DNA of 49,819 nt from Bacteroidota bacterium (GTDB lineage Bacteria; Bacteroidota; Bacteroidia; Bacteroidales; Prolixibacteraceae), in assembly GCA_029265715.1 (NCBI GenBank), contig JAJUGZ010000021.1, positions 1-49,819 of the forward strand, in the 5' to 3' direction. Under the pieces are notes generated by a model. It saw nothing but the letters and a program-made list of their open reading frames with translations. It had not been told where the DNA came from and made no database searches. Every line of letters starts with the position of its first letter. Position 1 is the first letter of the stretch. The position numbers and the translations under genes were made by a program. Shown piece after piece: positions 10,308-23,808 of this stretch.

Positions 10308-11342
10308 ATGAAAAAGAATAAAATATTTTGGGCACTCGTGGCAATGGCCGCCGTGCTTAGCTCGTGCGAAAACCAGGATGTCACATATCCCGACTTCGAC
10401 TATCAGACTGTTTATTTCGCTAACCAGTATCCGGTAAGGACTGTCGAACTTGGTGAAGATATGTTTGTTGATAACTCGCTTGACAACCAACGGAAAGTTG
10501 AGATCAAGGCAACTATGGGTGGTGTATATTCGAATAAAAAGAACATTGAAATTGATATTAAGGTTGATACATCGCTGTGTACAGGAATGTATTTTGTGAG
10601 TAGCAATGCGAAAGTTGTACCCATGCCTGCAGAATATTATCAGTTAGAATCAAACAAAATAACTATTCCTTCTGGAAGTATTTTGGGTGGCGTTGAAGTG
10701 CAGCTGACCGATGCGTTTTTTAACGATCCCAAATCGCTGGTGAATACCTATGTGATTCCGTTGTTAATGACAGATGTTAATGGTGCCGATTCGATTTTGC
10801 AAGGCCAGCCTTTAGTTGCTAACCCAAACCGTTGCATCGATTCAAATTGGAGTATTAAACCCCGCGATTTTGTGCTTTACTGTGTGAAGTATGTTAATCC
10901 ATGGGCCGGTAACTATTTGCGCCGTGGCACCGATCAAATAACTAACCCCGATGGTTCGGTAACCACCTCCGTAAGGCATAAACAATATGTTGAAAATGAC
11001 GAGGTGGTTAAAATTACCACCAACAGCCTGAACATGTCAACTCTTCCCATTTCGGTTAAAGACAATGTCGGGAAGACGGTTACCTACAATCTGCAGCTTA
11101 CCTTCACCGACGGTGAGAATTGCACCGTCGGTGGTAGTAATGCTACTTACGACATCACTGGAAGTGGTAAGTTTGTTTCGAAGGGTGAGAAAAATAGCTT
11201 TGGGGGAAAAGACAGAAATGCATTGTATCTGGACTATACTGTAACCTTTAAAGCTACCAACCTTAAATATGCTACGAAGGATACCTTAGTAGTTCGCGAC
11301 AGGGGTATTGCACCTGAATATTTTACAGTGATTAAAAAGTAA
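10308..11342 (+). CDS. DUF1735/DUF5627-type surface glycan-binding lipoprotein
   Basis: A 344-residue lipoprotein with lipobox Cys20 (LSSCENQD) and no catalytic motif. The N-terminal half (about 25-165) resembles DUF1735 domains of PUL-encoded surface proteins. The C-terminal half (about 190-340) is beta-rich and resembles DUF5627. Proteins like this commonly sit directly after susD and act as extra surface glycan-binding proteins. It closes the import operon: a strong intrinsic terminator follows 10 bases after the stop. Family names are from memory of sequence style; the role is inferred from position and the lipoprotein signal. Confidence 0.75.
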   Translation: MKKNKIFWALVAMAAVLSSCENQDVTYPDFDYQTVYFANQYPVRTVELGEDMFVDNSLDNQRKVEIKATMGGVYSNKKNIEIDIKVDTSLCTGMYFVSSNAKVVPMPAEYYQLESNKITIPSGSILGGVEVQLTDAFFNDPKSLVNTYVIPLLMTDVNGADSILQGQPLVANPNRCIDSNWSIKPRDFVLYCVKYVNPWAGNYLRRGTDQITNPDGSVTTSVRHKQYVENDEVVKITTNSLNMSTLPISVKDNVGKTVTYNLQLTFTDGENCTVGGSNATYDITGSGKFVSKGEKNSFGGKDRNALYLDYTVTFKATNLKYATKDTLVVRDRGIAPEYFTVIKK

Positions 11343-11352
11343 ACAAACAGAA

Positions 11353-11385
11353 AAGAGGTTGTTCCTTTCGGACAGCCTCTTTTTT
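11353..11385 (+). terminator. Rho-independent terminator after the lipoprotein gene
   Basis: A 10-base stem AAGAGGTTGT / ACAGCCTCTT (one G-U pair) closes a 9-base loop and runs directly into a T tract. It ends the susCD-susCD-lipoprotein transcript. Confidence 0.85.
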
Positions 11386-11514
11386 CAATGTTATTCACGA
11401 TCTGAAGTTTTTCTAACAGGGGAATAAAAAGGGATTGTTTCCAAGATGTAAGGATGGACGTCCATGTGGATCTGTTAACGCCTTGATTATGGGGAAAAAC
11501 AGCTATTTGTCAGG

Positions 11515-11548
11515 TTGTTCAATTTTAGAAATTAATTATCTGAATTTG
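11515..11548 (+). promoter_or_regulatory. Possible Bacteroidota-type promoter for the enzyme operon
   Basis: TTG at 11515-11517 and TGAATTTG at 11541-11548 (one mismatch to TAnnTTTG) are separated by 23 bases. Transcription would start near 11555, about 100 bases before the GH97 gene. The match is weak and rests on consensus resemblance alone. Confidence 0.3.
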
Positions 11549-11653
11549 AAACTGAAACCAGCAACCAGTATGCATCTTTAAATCCTGAAAACTGAGGCGT
11601 CTGAAAAGCCTAAAACTTCTTTTGATTTTCAGGGCTTAAAATAATTTGGAATT

Positions 11654-13588
11654 ATGCTTGAAAAAAGAATGGTTGTTTTTCTGTTGGTTTTGCTATTGGT
11701 GTTAACATCATTTGTCCAGACAGTTTCATTGGTTTCGCCGAATGGGAAACAGAAAATTGGGCTTTATTGTCAACAGGGAATCAGTAATGGCAGTTGGTTC
11801 CTAAAAGCCAGTTACAAAACCGGGGCTGAATATCTCGAAGTTATTCCTAAAATCGACCTGGGGCTTTCGCGTAGCGATCAGGATTTTTCGAAAGAACTGA
11901 AATTCATCAAGGCAAGCAAGCCGGTTTCGATCAGCGAAAACTACACTGTTCTTGTGGGAAAGCGCAGCCAATGCAGCAACCAGGCTAACGAGGTGGTGGT
12001 TTCGTTCGAAAATCCGTCGAAAGCCAAAATGAACCTCGTCATCAGGGCTTATAACGATGGCGTGGCTTTCCGTTACGAATTCCCCGACAAAGAGGGAACG
12101 TTCAAAATACTCGATGAATTCACCGCATACACGGTTCCCGATTCGACCTCGCGTTGGCTCGAGAAATTTAACCCGACCAACGAAGGGTTGTACAGCATGA
12201 TGAAAGACGGGAACGAGCAAAAAGACTGGGCCTATCCGGCACTGTTCAACACGCCTGACAAGAGTTGCTGGTATTTGGTCCACGAGGCCGACCTCGACCG
12301 TACCTATTGTGGAACCAAGCTCACCAATTTTACCGATAAAACGAAGTACAAGCTTACTTTTCCCGACAAATGGAACGGGCGCGAAAAAGGCGAAACCCAG
12401 CCCACGATCACACTCCCCTGGAAGTCGCCCTGGAGGGTAATAATCGTAGGCGGACTTTCCACTGTTGTGGAATCGACCCTTGTTGACGATGTTTCAACAC
12501 CTTCGAAACTTACCGGAACCGGATGGGTTCAACCCGGGAAAGCTTCATGGAACTATTGGTCAGATAACCATGGGACTAAAAGTTACAAAACCGTTTGCGC
12601 TTTTGCCGACTTGGCCGCAGAAATGGGTTGGCCCTACACTTTACTCGACTGGGAATGGGATGCCATGACTGATGGAGGCAACCTGGAGGATGCACTGAAA
12701 TATATCCACTCTCTCGGGATCAAGCCGCTCATCTGGTACAACTCGGGCGGCGACCATACATGGGTTAATGCGACTCCAATGAACCGCATGCTTACCCACG
12801 AGAACCGGATCGAAGAGTTCACAAAATTGAAAAAGCTGGGAATTGCAGGAGTGAAAGTCGATTTTTTTGAAAGCGAAAAACAGGACATGATAAACTATTA
12901 TCTCGACATAGTAGAAGATGCTGCTAAGTTCCAGATGATGGTTTATTTTCATGGGTGCCTTGTGCCACGCGGATGGCAGCGCACGTATCCAAACCTGATG
13001 ACTTACGAAGGCGTGCGTGGTGCCGAATGGTACAATAACGGTCCTGAATTTACGACCACAGCTCCCGAGCACAACACGACGTTGCCTTTTACCCGCAATG
13101 TAGTTGGTTCGATGGATTACACACCGGTTACGTTCACCAATTCTCAATACGCCCACATCACTTCGTATGGGCATGAATTGGCTTTGAGTGTGATTTTTGA
13201 ATCGGGTATACAACACCTTGCCGACCGCCCCGAAGGGTATTACGAACTGCCCGATGCTGCCCGGTCGTTCTTGAAAATTGTTCCCAATACTTGGGATGAT
13301 ACCAAATTTCTTGATGGGTATCCGGGGAAATTTACCGTGATGGCACGCCGAAAAGGTGCCGACTGGTATGTGGCTGGGATCAATTCCGACAGAAGGGAGA
13401 AAAACCAAAAGCTCGACTTCAGTTTCCTGCCCGAAGGGACCACCTACAAACTCACCTTAATTGCCGATGGCAAACACGATAAATCATTCTCGGTAAAATA
13501 TGCGGTGGTCGATAACAAAACCACTATTGATGTGAATATGCTCCGCCGCGGAGGGTTTGCAGCTTACCTTGAAAAGAAACAACAGTAA
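11654..13588 (+). CDS. GH97 glycoside hydrolase, retaining type (alpha-galactosidase or beta-L-arabinopyranosidase)
   Basis: A 644-residue exported GH97 enzyme. A hydrophobic N-terminal signal (residues 6-23) precedes the N-terminal beta-super-sandwich (about 28-280). The TIM-barrel domain follows (about 290-560; LLDWEWDAMTDGGNLEDALK), then a C-terminal beta domain. GH97 divides into inverting alpha-glucosidases (SusB type) and retaining members with an Asp nucleophile. Here GVKVDFF places Asp403 where the retaining nucleophile is expected. Known retaining members act on alpha-galactosides or beta-L-arabinopyranosides, so it probably removes a terminal galactose or arabinopyranose cap. It opens the enzyme operon, 12 bases before GH3. 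Confidence 0.88.
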   Translation: MLEKRMVVFLLVLLLVLTSFVQTVSLVSPNGKQKIGLYCQQGISNGSWFLKASYKTGAEYLEVIPKIDLGLSRSDQDFSKELKFIKASKPVSISENYTVLVGKRSQCSNQANEVVVSFENPSKAKMNLVIRAYNDGVAFRYEFPDKEGTFKILDEFTAYTVPDSTSRWLEKFNPTNEGLYSMMKDGNEQKDWAYPALFNTPDKSCWYLVHEADLDRTYCGTKLTNFTDKTKYKLTFPDKWNGREKGETQPTITLPWKSPWRVIIVGGLSTVVESTLVDDVSTPSKLTGTGWVQPGKASWNYWSDNHGTKSYKTVCAFADLAAEMGWPYTLLDWEWDAMTDGGNLEDALKYIHSLGIKPLIWYNSGGDHTWVNATPMNRMLTHENRIEEFTKLKKLGIAGVKVDFFESEKQDMINYYLDIVEDAAKFQMMVYFHGCLVPRGWQRTYPNLMTYEGVRGAEWYNNGPEFTTTAPEHNTTLPFTRNVVGSMDYTPVTFTNSQYAHITSYGHELALSVIFESGIQHLADRPEGYYELPDAARSFLKIVPNTWDDTKFLDGYPGKFTVMARRKGADWYVAGINSDRREKNQKLDFSFLPEGTTYKLTLIADGKHDKSFSVKYAVVDNKTTIDVNMLRRGGFAAYLEKKQQ

Positions 13589-13600
13589 ATATATATTTCC

Positions 13601-17345
<3,745 letters not shown>

Positions 17346-17405
17346 CCGGTAAAAAATCAATGGGTTACAGGCTGTTTTGCAATATCCGGATGGCCAATAA
17401 AAATC

Positions 17406-17450
17406 GTTCGGGTTCTGTTTTTCTGCTATGAAGCAAAACAGAACCCGAAC
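17406..17450. repeat. Long perfect hairpin between CE1 genes
   Basis: A 16-base perfect inverted repeat (17406-17421 and 17435-17450) closes a 13-base loop inside the 192-base gap between the first and second CE1 genes. No T tract follows on the plus strand; a T-rich run follows on the minus strand side (about 17398-17404 read in reverse). It is more likely an RNA-processing or stabilising stem within the operon than a plus-strand terminator. Confidence 0.7.
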
Positions 17451-17507
17451 TCCGAATTCCCCGTCGTTACAGTCTTGCAGCAGCCTGATACGCAATCGGA
17501 AAAATAA

Positions 17508-18695
<1,188 letters not shown>

Positions 18696-18697
18696 AG

Positions 18698-19867
18698 ATG
18701 AAGATATTGGCAATGTTGAAATCGATGGCAAGGGTCACTTTGTTGGTGTTCATTTGCACCTTATCAATTGAAATGGCAAAGGCTCAGATGGTTGAAAATT
18801 CCGTGCCGGCACCCACCAACATTAACCAAACCCAGTGCCCGTGCATTTTGCCCGACAATAGCGTTGTTTTTCAGGTAAAAGCGCCCAATGCGCAGAAAAT
18901 ACAAATTGACCTCGGTAAAAAATACGACATGGTGAAAGGTGCCGATGGTGTTTGGAGTGTCCGCACAAAACCCATTGTTCCCGGCTTTCATTACTACTTT
19001 CTGGTGATCGACGATGTGCCGGTTGCCGATCCTGCAAGCCAGTCGTTTTTTGGGACAGGGAAAATGGCAAGTGCCATCGACATACCCGAAAAAGGAGCCG
19101 ACTTTTACACGGTGAAAGATGTGCCACACGGGGCGATATGCTCAAAATACTACTTTTCATCGGTAACCAATAGTTGGCGCAGGCTCTTTGTTTACACGCC
19201 TCCGGGGTATGAAGCAAACCCCAGCGTAAAATACCCGGTGGTTTACATCCAGCATGGTGGCGGCGAAGATGAAACCGGATGGGCTAACCAGGGGAAAACC
19301 GATATAATTCTCGACAATCTGATTGCCGAAGGAAAAGCAAAACCGATGCTTGTAGTCATTGCCAACGGAAACGTGAGCGCAGGTGGTGGGGGCTACAGCA
19401 GTGAAGCAATGGCAAGTTTTAAAACGGAGATGACAGAGAATATTGTTCCTTTTATCGACAAAAGCTTCAGAACGTTGGCCAATCCCAAGAACCGTGCAAT
19501 GTGCGGTTTGTCGATGGGGGGCGGGCAGTCGTTTTATGTCGGGCTGCAAAGCCTCGATGTTTTCGGTTCGGTGGGTATTTTTAGTTCTGGTATTTTCGGC
19601 GGCATCCGCAACCCTTCGGGCAGCACCTTCGATGCCGAAAAGGAAATCCCCGGATTGCTGTCAAAATCTGCTGAGTTCAATAAAAAACTCGACCTGTTTT
19701 ACATCTCGTGTGGCGAGCAGGATATGCGCATTGAGCATACAAAAAAAGCGGTGGAAACAATGAAGAAAAGCGGGCTTGAGGTTGAATTCAACTCTTTCCC
19801 CGGCGACCATGAGTGGCAGGTGTGGCGTAAATCGCTCCATGATTTTGCTTCAAGGGTTTTTAAATAG
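18698..19867 (+). CDS. CE1-type esterase 3 with N-terminal CBM48-like domain
   Basis: A 389-residue member of the same tandem array. The start lies two bases after the stop of esterase 2, implying translational coupling. The signal peptide ends near residue 30 (MAKAQ), followed by the Ig/CBM48-like module and the hydrolase domain. The nucleophile is Ser272 in CGLSMGGGQ, the acid is Asp in CGEQD, and the His lies in GDHEWQVW. This triad matches the classical feruloyl-esterase-like Ser-Asp-His arrangement more closely than the other three copies do. The glycine-rich loop after the NGN motif is unlike its neighbours. Confidence 0.88.
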   Translation: MKILAMLKSMARVTLLVFICTLSIEMAKAQMVENSVPAPTNINQTQCPCILPDNSVVFQVKAPNAQKIQIDLGKKYDMVKGADGVWSVRTKPIVPGFHYYFLVIDDVPVADPASQSFFGTGKMASAIDIPEKGADFYTVKDVPHGAICSKYYFSSVTNSWRRLFVYTPPGYEANPSVKYPVVYIQHGGGEDETGWANQGKTDIILDNLIAEGKAKPMLVVIANGNVSAGGGGYSSEAMASFKTEMTENIVPFIDKSFRTLANPKNRAMCGLSMGGGQSFYVGLQSLDVFGSVGIFSSGIFGGIRNPSGSTFDAEKEIPGLLSKSAEFNKKLDLFYISCGEQDMRIEHTKKAVETMKKSGLEVEFNSFPGDHEWQVWRKSLHDFASRVFK

Positions 19868-19876
19868 CATGTTAGA

Positions 19877-19910
19877 CAGAGGCACACCGAGAAAACACAG
19901 AGTTTCACAG
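19877..19910. repeat. Short intergenic repeat-like sequence
   Basis: The gap between esterases 3 and 4 begins with a CACAGAG/TTTCACAG-style sequence of a kind I recall as common between genes in Bacteroidota. A weaker relative (ACCACAGAAAAGCATAAACT) follows the nitronate monooxygenase gene near 44034. Its function is unknown. Confidence 0.3.
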
Positions 19911-19968
19911 AAAAATATTAAGTAAAAAATGATGTTGACATACCTGAACCACATTAAAGATAAATACC

Positions 19969-21153
19969 ATGAATAAATTCTGGACTTATATTGTTGGCTT
20001 TCTTTTGATAATGCCTTTTGCTATAAAAGCGCAGCAAGCCAACGTGAATCTCGATTACAATCCGCAAAAAGATACAGAGGGATTAATCCCGTTCAGCGCT
20101 CCGGTCAATTCGCCCGAAGTACACGATGACCATACGGTAACATTCCGGTTGAAAGCCCCAAATGCACAAAAGGTAGTTCTGCCAACCGAGGCAATTTACA
20201 CGGCCAATAATTTGGGCAGCGAACCACTTCCGTTCACCAAAGGCCCCGATGGGATTTGGACATTGACCATTGGCCCGTTAAAACCCGACATGTACGCTTA
20301 CCATTTCAATGTCGATGGCGTTCAGATTCCTGATCCAAGCAATACCTACGCTGCTTTTACGGCCATGCCACCTTATAGCGAGTTGATTGTTCATGGCGAC
20401 GGACCAGCGTATTACGATGCAAAGAATGTACCCCACGGCAATGTTACGCGCCATATTTATCACTCCGACGTAACCAATGGTGAACGTGAGATTTATGTGT
20501 ACACACCCCCGGGGTACGACCCTAAAAAAGAATATCCGGTGTTGTATCTCTTAGGCGGTAGTGGTGAGCTTCCTTCCAACTGGGTTTACGATGGCAGGGT
20601 CAACTTCATTATGGATAACCTGTTGGCCGAAGGGAAAGTTAAACCGATGATTATTGCCATTCCCAACAACCAGGTAGTTCACCGCAACCACCCCAAACAT
20701 GCGGACTTAACGTTTGATATTTTTGAAAAAGAGATGCGGAACCATGTGATCCCGCTGATCGACAATAGCTACAAAACAATCCGTTCACCTAAAGGAAGGG
20801 CAATTTCAGGCTTGTCGATGGGCGGTAGGCATAGCATGTTTGTAGGTTTCCGGTCGCTCGATTTATTTGCCAACTTTGGCATCCTCAGCGCTGGCGATGT
20901 CGATGCCGAGACTTCGCTGGCCAAATTCTTAAACGACCCCAAAGTGAACGAAAAGGTCGATTACCTTTTTGTAGGCCAGGGTACCGAAGAGGCAAAAGGT
21001 TTCATGGGAAAACGTTGCCAGGTGTTGCATGAAGCACTTGCCAACCACAATGTCAAGCATGAATATTATGTGGGGGGATATGGCGGGCACGAATGGAATA
21101 CCTGGCGCCACCTGCTATATTACAGGTTTTTACCAAATCTTTGGAGGAAATAG
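19969..21153 (+). CDS. CE1-type esterase 4 with N-terminal CBM48-like domain
   Basis: A 394-residue esterase, the most diverged of the four tandem copies. The signal peptide ends near residue 23 (IKAQQ). The CBM48/Ig-like module is longer, with a different loop (EAIYTANNLGSEPLPFTKGP). The hydrolase domain carries Ser283 in SGLSMGGRHS, a possible acid Glu in GQGTEE, and the His in GGHEWNTW. The oxyanion-side motif LLGGSGELPSNW replaces the LQHG pattern of the other three copies. It is followed by a MITE-like element. Confidence 0.87.
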   Translation: MNKFWTYIVGFLLIMPFAIKAQQANVNLDYNPQKDTEGLIPFSAPVNSPEVHDDHTVTFRLKAPNAQKVVLPTEAIYTANNLGSEPLPFTKGPDGIWTLTIGPLKPDMYAYHFNVDGVQIPDPSNTYAAFTAMPPYSELIVHGDGPAYYDAKNVPHGNVTRHIYHSDVTNGEREIYVYTPPGYDPKKEYPVLYLLGGSGELPSNWVYDGRVNFIMDNLLAEGKVKPMIIAIPNNQVVHRNHPKHADLTFDIFEKEMRNHVIPLIDNSYKTIRSPKGRAISGLSMGGRHSMFVGFRSLDLFANFGILSAGDVDAETSLAKFLNDPKVNEKVDYLFVGQGTEEAKGFMGKRCQVLHEALANHNVKHEYYVGGYGGHEWNTWRHLLYYRFLPNLWRK

Positions 21154-21166
21154 GAAATAATAAACA

Positions 21167-21305
21167 GATTGTTTTGCTCCGCTCGCAATGACGGCTCTAT
21201 GTCTTTTGTAGGAGGGATGGAGGAAGGTTTGGCGGCAAAGCCGCCAAACCTTCCTCCCAAAATAGCTCTTCAATGTCTCGTCATCGCGAGCAACGCGAAG
21301 CAATC
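21167..21305. repeat. MITE-like element with terminal inverted repeats and an internal hairpin
   Basis: The 27-base ends 21167-21193 and 21279-21305 are imperfect inverted repeats (21 of 27 positions match). Inside lies an 18-base perfect inverted repeat (21219-21236 and 21240-21257) with only a 3-base loop. The end sequence (CGAGCAACGCGAAGCAATCC) belongs to a widespread class of intergenic repeats whose spurious translation reads SRHREQREAIP. It lies between esterase 4 and the carboxylesterase gene and may act as a bidirectional terminator or RNA-processing site. Confidence 0.75.
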
Positions 21306-21344
21306 CCCAATTTTACACGGATATATATAATTAAAAACCAGAAT

Positions 21345-22913
21345 ATGAAACGAATCAACGTCCTAATCATTACAGTGTTTGCCCTTATTTTGGGCGCTTG
21401 CACAAAATTACCGCTTAACCAGGTGAAAACCGAACAAGGAATTGTTCAGGGAACAATCGAAGACAGTTTGCGTGTTTTCAAAGGCATTCCGTTTGCCGCG
21501 CCACCTGTTGGCGATTTGCGATGGAAAGCCCCACAGCCTCCTGCAAAATGGGATGGCGTTAAAATGACAACCGAGTTTGCCCCGGCAGCCATGCAGGGAG
21601 GAAACCCTCCATCGGGGAAAAGCGAAGACTGCCTTTACCTGAATATCTGGACACCCGCAATGTCGGCCAACGAAAAAATCCCGGTCATGGTTTACATTTA
21701 TGGCGGTGGGTTTAGTGGCGGAAGTACTTCCGAACCATGGATCAGTGGCGAGAAGCTGGCAAAAAAAGGTGTTGTGCTGGTTAGCATTGCTTATCGGGTC
21801 AACCAGTTTGGGTTCCTGGCACACCCTGAATTAAGTGCCGAAAGCCCGAACCATGTTTCAGGGAATTACGGGATACTCGACCAGATTGCCGCCCTTCAAT
21901 GGGTTAAGAAAAACATTGCCGCGTTTGGTGGCGACCCGTCAAAAGTGACCATCTTTGGCGAATCGGCAGGGGCTATTTCGGTCAGCATGTTATGCGCTTC
22001 GCCATTGGCAAAGGGGTTGTTCAGCGGGGCTATTTCGCAAAGCGGCGGTTCGTTTGGCCCAACCCGCCCAACTACTTATCCGGGCGAGAATATGAAAACC
22101 CTTGCACAGGCCGAGAAAGATGGCGAAGTCTATCTGCAAAAAGCCGGGGTTGCTTCAATTGCCGAACTTCGCAAAATTGAGGCCGATAAAGTACCTTCCG
22201 GTTTTGGCATGGTTGGTGGCTGGCCTATTGTCGATGGCTATGTGATCCCCGACGATCAGCACAAATTATATGAAGCTGGAAAATACAACGATGTGCCTGT
22301 TCTGATCGGGTATAATTCCGACGAAGGGGCAAGTTTCACCTGGGTCAGGTCGACCGAAGATTTTGTTTCGGGCATAAAAACACGGTATGGCAAATTTGCC
22401 GATGCCTTGTTAGAAGCCTACCCGCTCGATTCGGGCAACGTAGTGGGCAAAACAGCCCGCGACCTCTCGCGCGATGCCGCTTTTGGCTGGCAAACCTGGG
22501 CCTGGGCAAACCTTCAGGCAAAAACAGGCAAATCGAAAGTGTTTTACTATTACTTCGACCAACACCCCGATTACCCTAAGGGCTCGCCCCGCTACGGGTA
22601 CGGTTCGCCTCATGCACAGGATGTTTCGTACGTTTTTCAGCATTTAGACACTTCAAATCCTGAAATAACAAAGGCCGATCTTGACCTTTCGGAAGCAATG
22701 GCGACCTATTGGACCAACTTTGCCAAATATGGAAACCCCAATGGGAACGGGCTTCCCGAATGGCCGGCTTTCACTCCCGAAAAGCCCGATGTGATGTACC
22801 TTACCGGCCCAACGCCTTTTGTAGGCCCGGTCCCCAGTGCTAAATCGCTTGAGGTGTTAGACCGTTATTTTGAATGGCGCAGGTCGCCCGAAGGTGCTGA
22901 ATGGGCTAAATAA
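21345..22913 (+). CDS. Type-B carboxylesterase lipoprotein
   Basis: A 522-residue COesterase-family alpha/beta hydrolase. The start at 21345 is chosen because it gives a lipoprotein signal (LILGAC, Cys19). A longer frame opening at 21273 would translate the upstream repeat. Catalytic residues are Ser207 in FGESAGA, Glu327 in NSDEGAS and His423 in GSPHAQD, the classical Ser-Glu-His triad. The YGGGF oxyanion motif (119-123) and the SEDCLYLN signature (93-100) are present. It probably removes acyl or aromatic esters from the glycan or from released oligosaccharides. It is membrane anchored, unlike the CE1 copies. The gap to the next gene is 29 bases. Confidence 0.9.
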   Translation: MKRINVLIITVFALILGACTKLPLNQVKTEQGIVQGTIEDSLRVFKGIPFAAPPVGDLRWKAPQPPAKWDGVKMTTEFAPAAMQGGNPPSGKSEDCLYLNIWTPAMSANEKIPVMVYIYGGGFSGGSTSEPWISGEKLAKKGVVLVSIAYRVNQFGFLAHPELSAESPNHVSGNYGILDQIAALQWVKKNIAAFGGDPSKVTIFGESAGAISVSMLCASPLAKGLFSGAISQSGGSFGPTRPTTYPGENMKTLAQAEKDGEVYLQKAGVASIAELRKIEADKVPSGFGMVGGWPIVDGYVIPDDQHKLYEAGKYNDVPVLIGYNSDEGASFTWVRSTEDFVSGIKTRYGKFADALLEAYPLDSGNVVGKTARDLSRDAAFGWQTWAWANLQAKTGKSKVFYYYFDQHPDYPKGSPRYGYGSPHAQDVSYVFQHLDTSNPEITKADLDLSEAMATYWTNFAKYGNPNGNGLPEWPAFTPEKPDVMYLTGPTPFVGPVPSAKSLEVLDRYFEWRRSPEGAEWAK

Positions 22914-22921
22914 TTTATTGA

Positions 22922-23788
<867 letters not shown>

Positions 23789-23808
23789 CATGTTAATTGT
23801 AAAGAACA

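Larger units (their letters stand above)
11343..11653. other. Intergenic region between import operon and enzyme operon
   Basis: This 311-base gap contains the terminator at 11353-11385, a perfect 12-base palindrome ATGGACGTCCAT at 11454-11465 that could be a protein-binding site, and a possible Bacteroidota promoter at 11515-11548. It is the only sizeable break within the PUL and is the natural place for a second promoter driving the enzymes. Confidence 0.5.

Noticed and set aside
12641-13408. A 255-codon open frame on the minus strand inside the GH97 gene
   Set aside because: It lies wholly within a well-supported GH97 coding region, has no recognisable domain or signal, and its composition is the mirror of the GH97 codons.
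17406-17450. Hairpin considered as a plus-strand intrinsic terminator
   Set aside because: No T tract follows the stem on the plus strand, and the downstream CE1 genes continue with tight spacing and no clear new promoter.
21273-21344. Upstream ATG extending the carboxylesterase by 24 codons
   Set aside because: The extension reads SRHREQREAIP, the translation of the intergenic repeat, and would bury the lipoprotein signal that starts at 21345.
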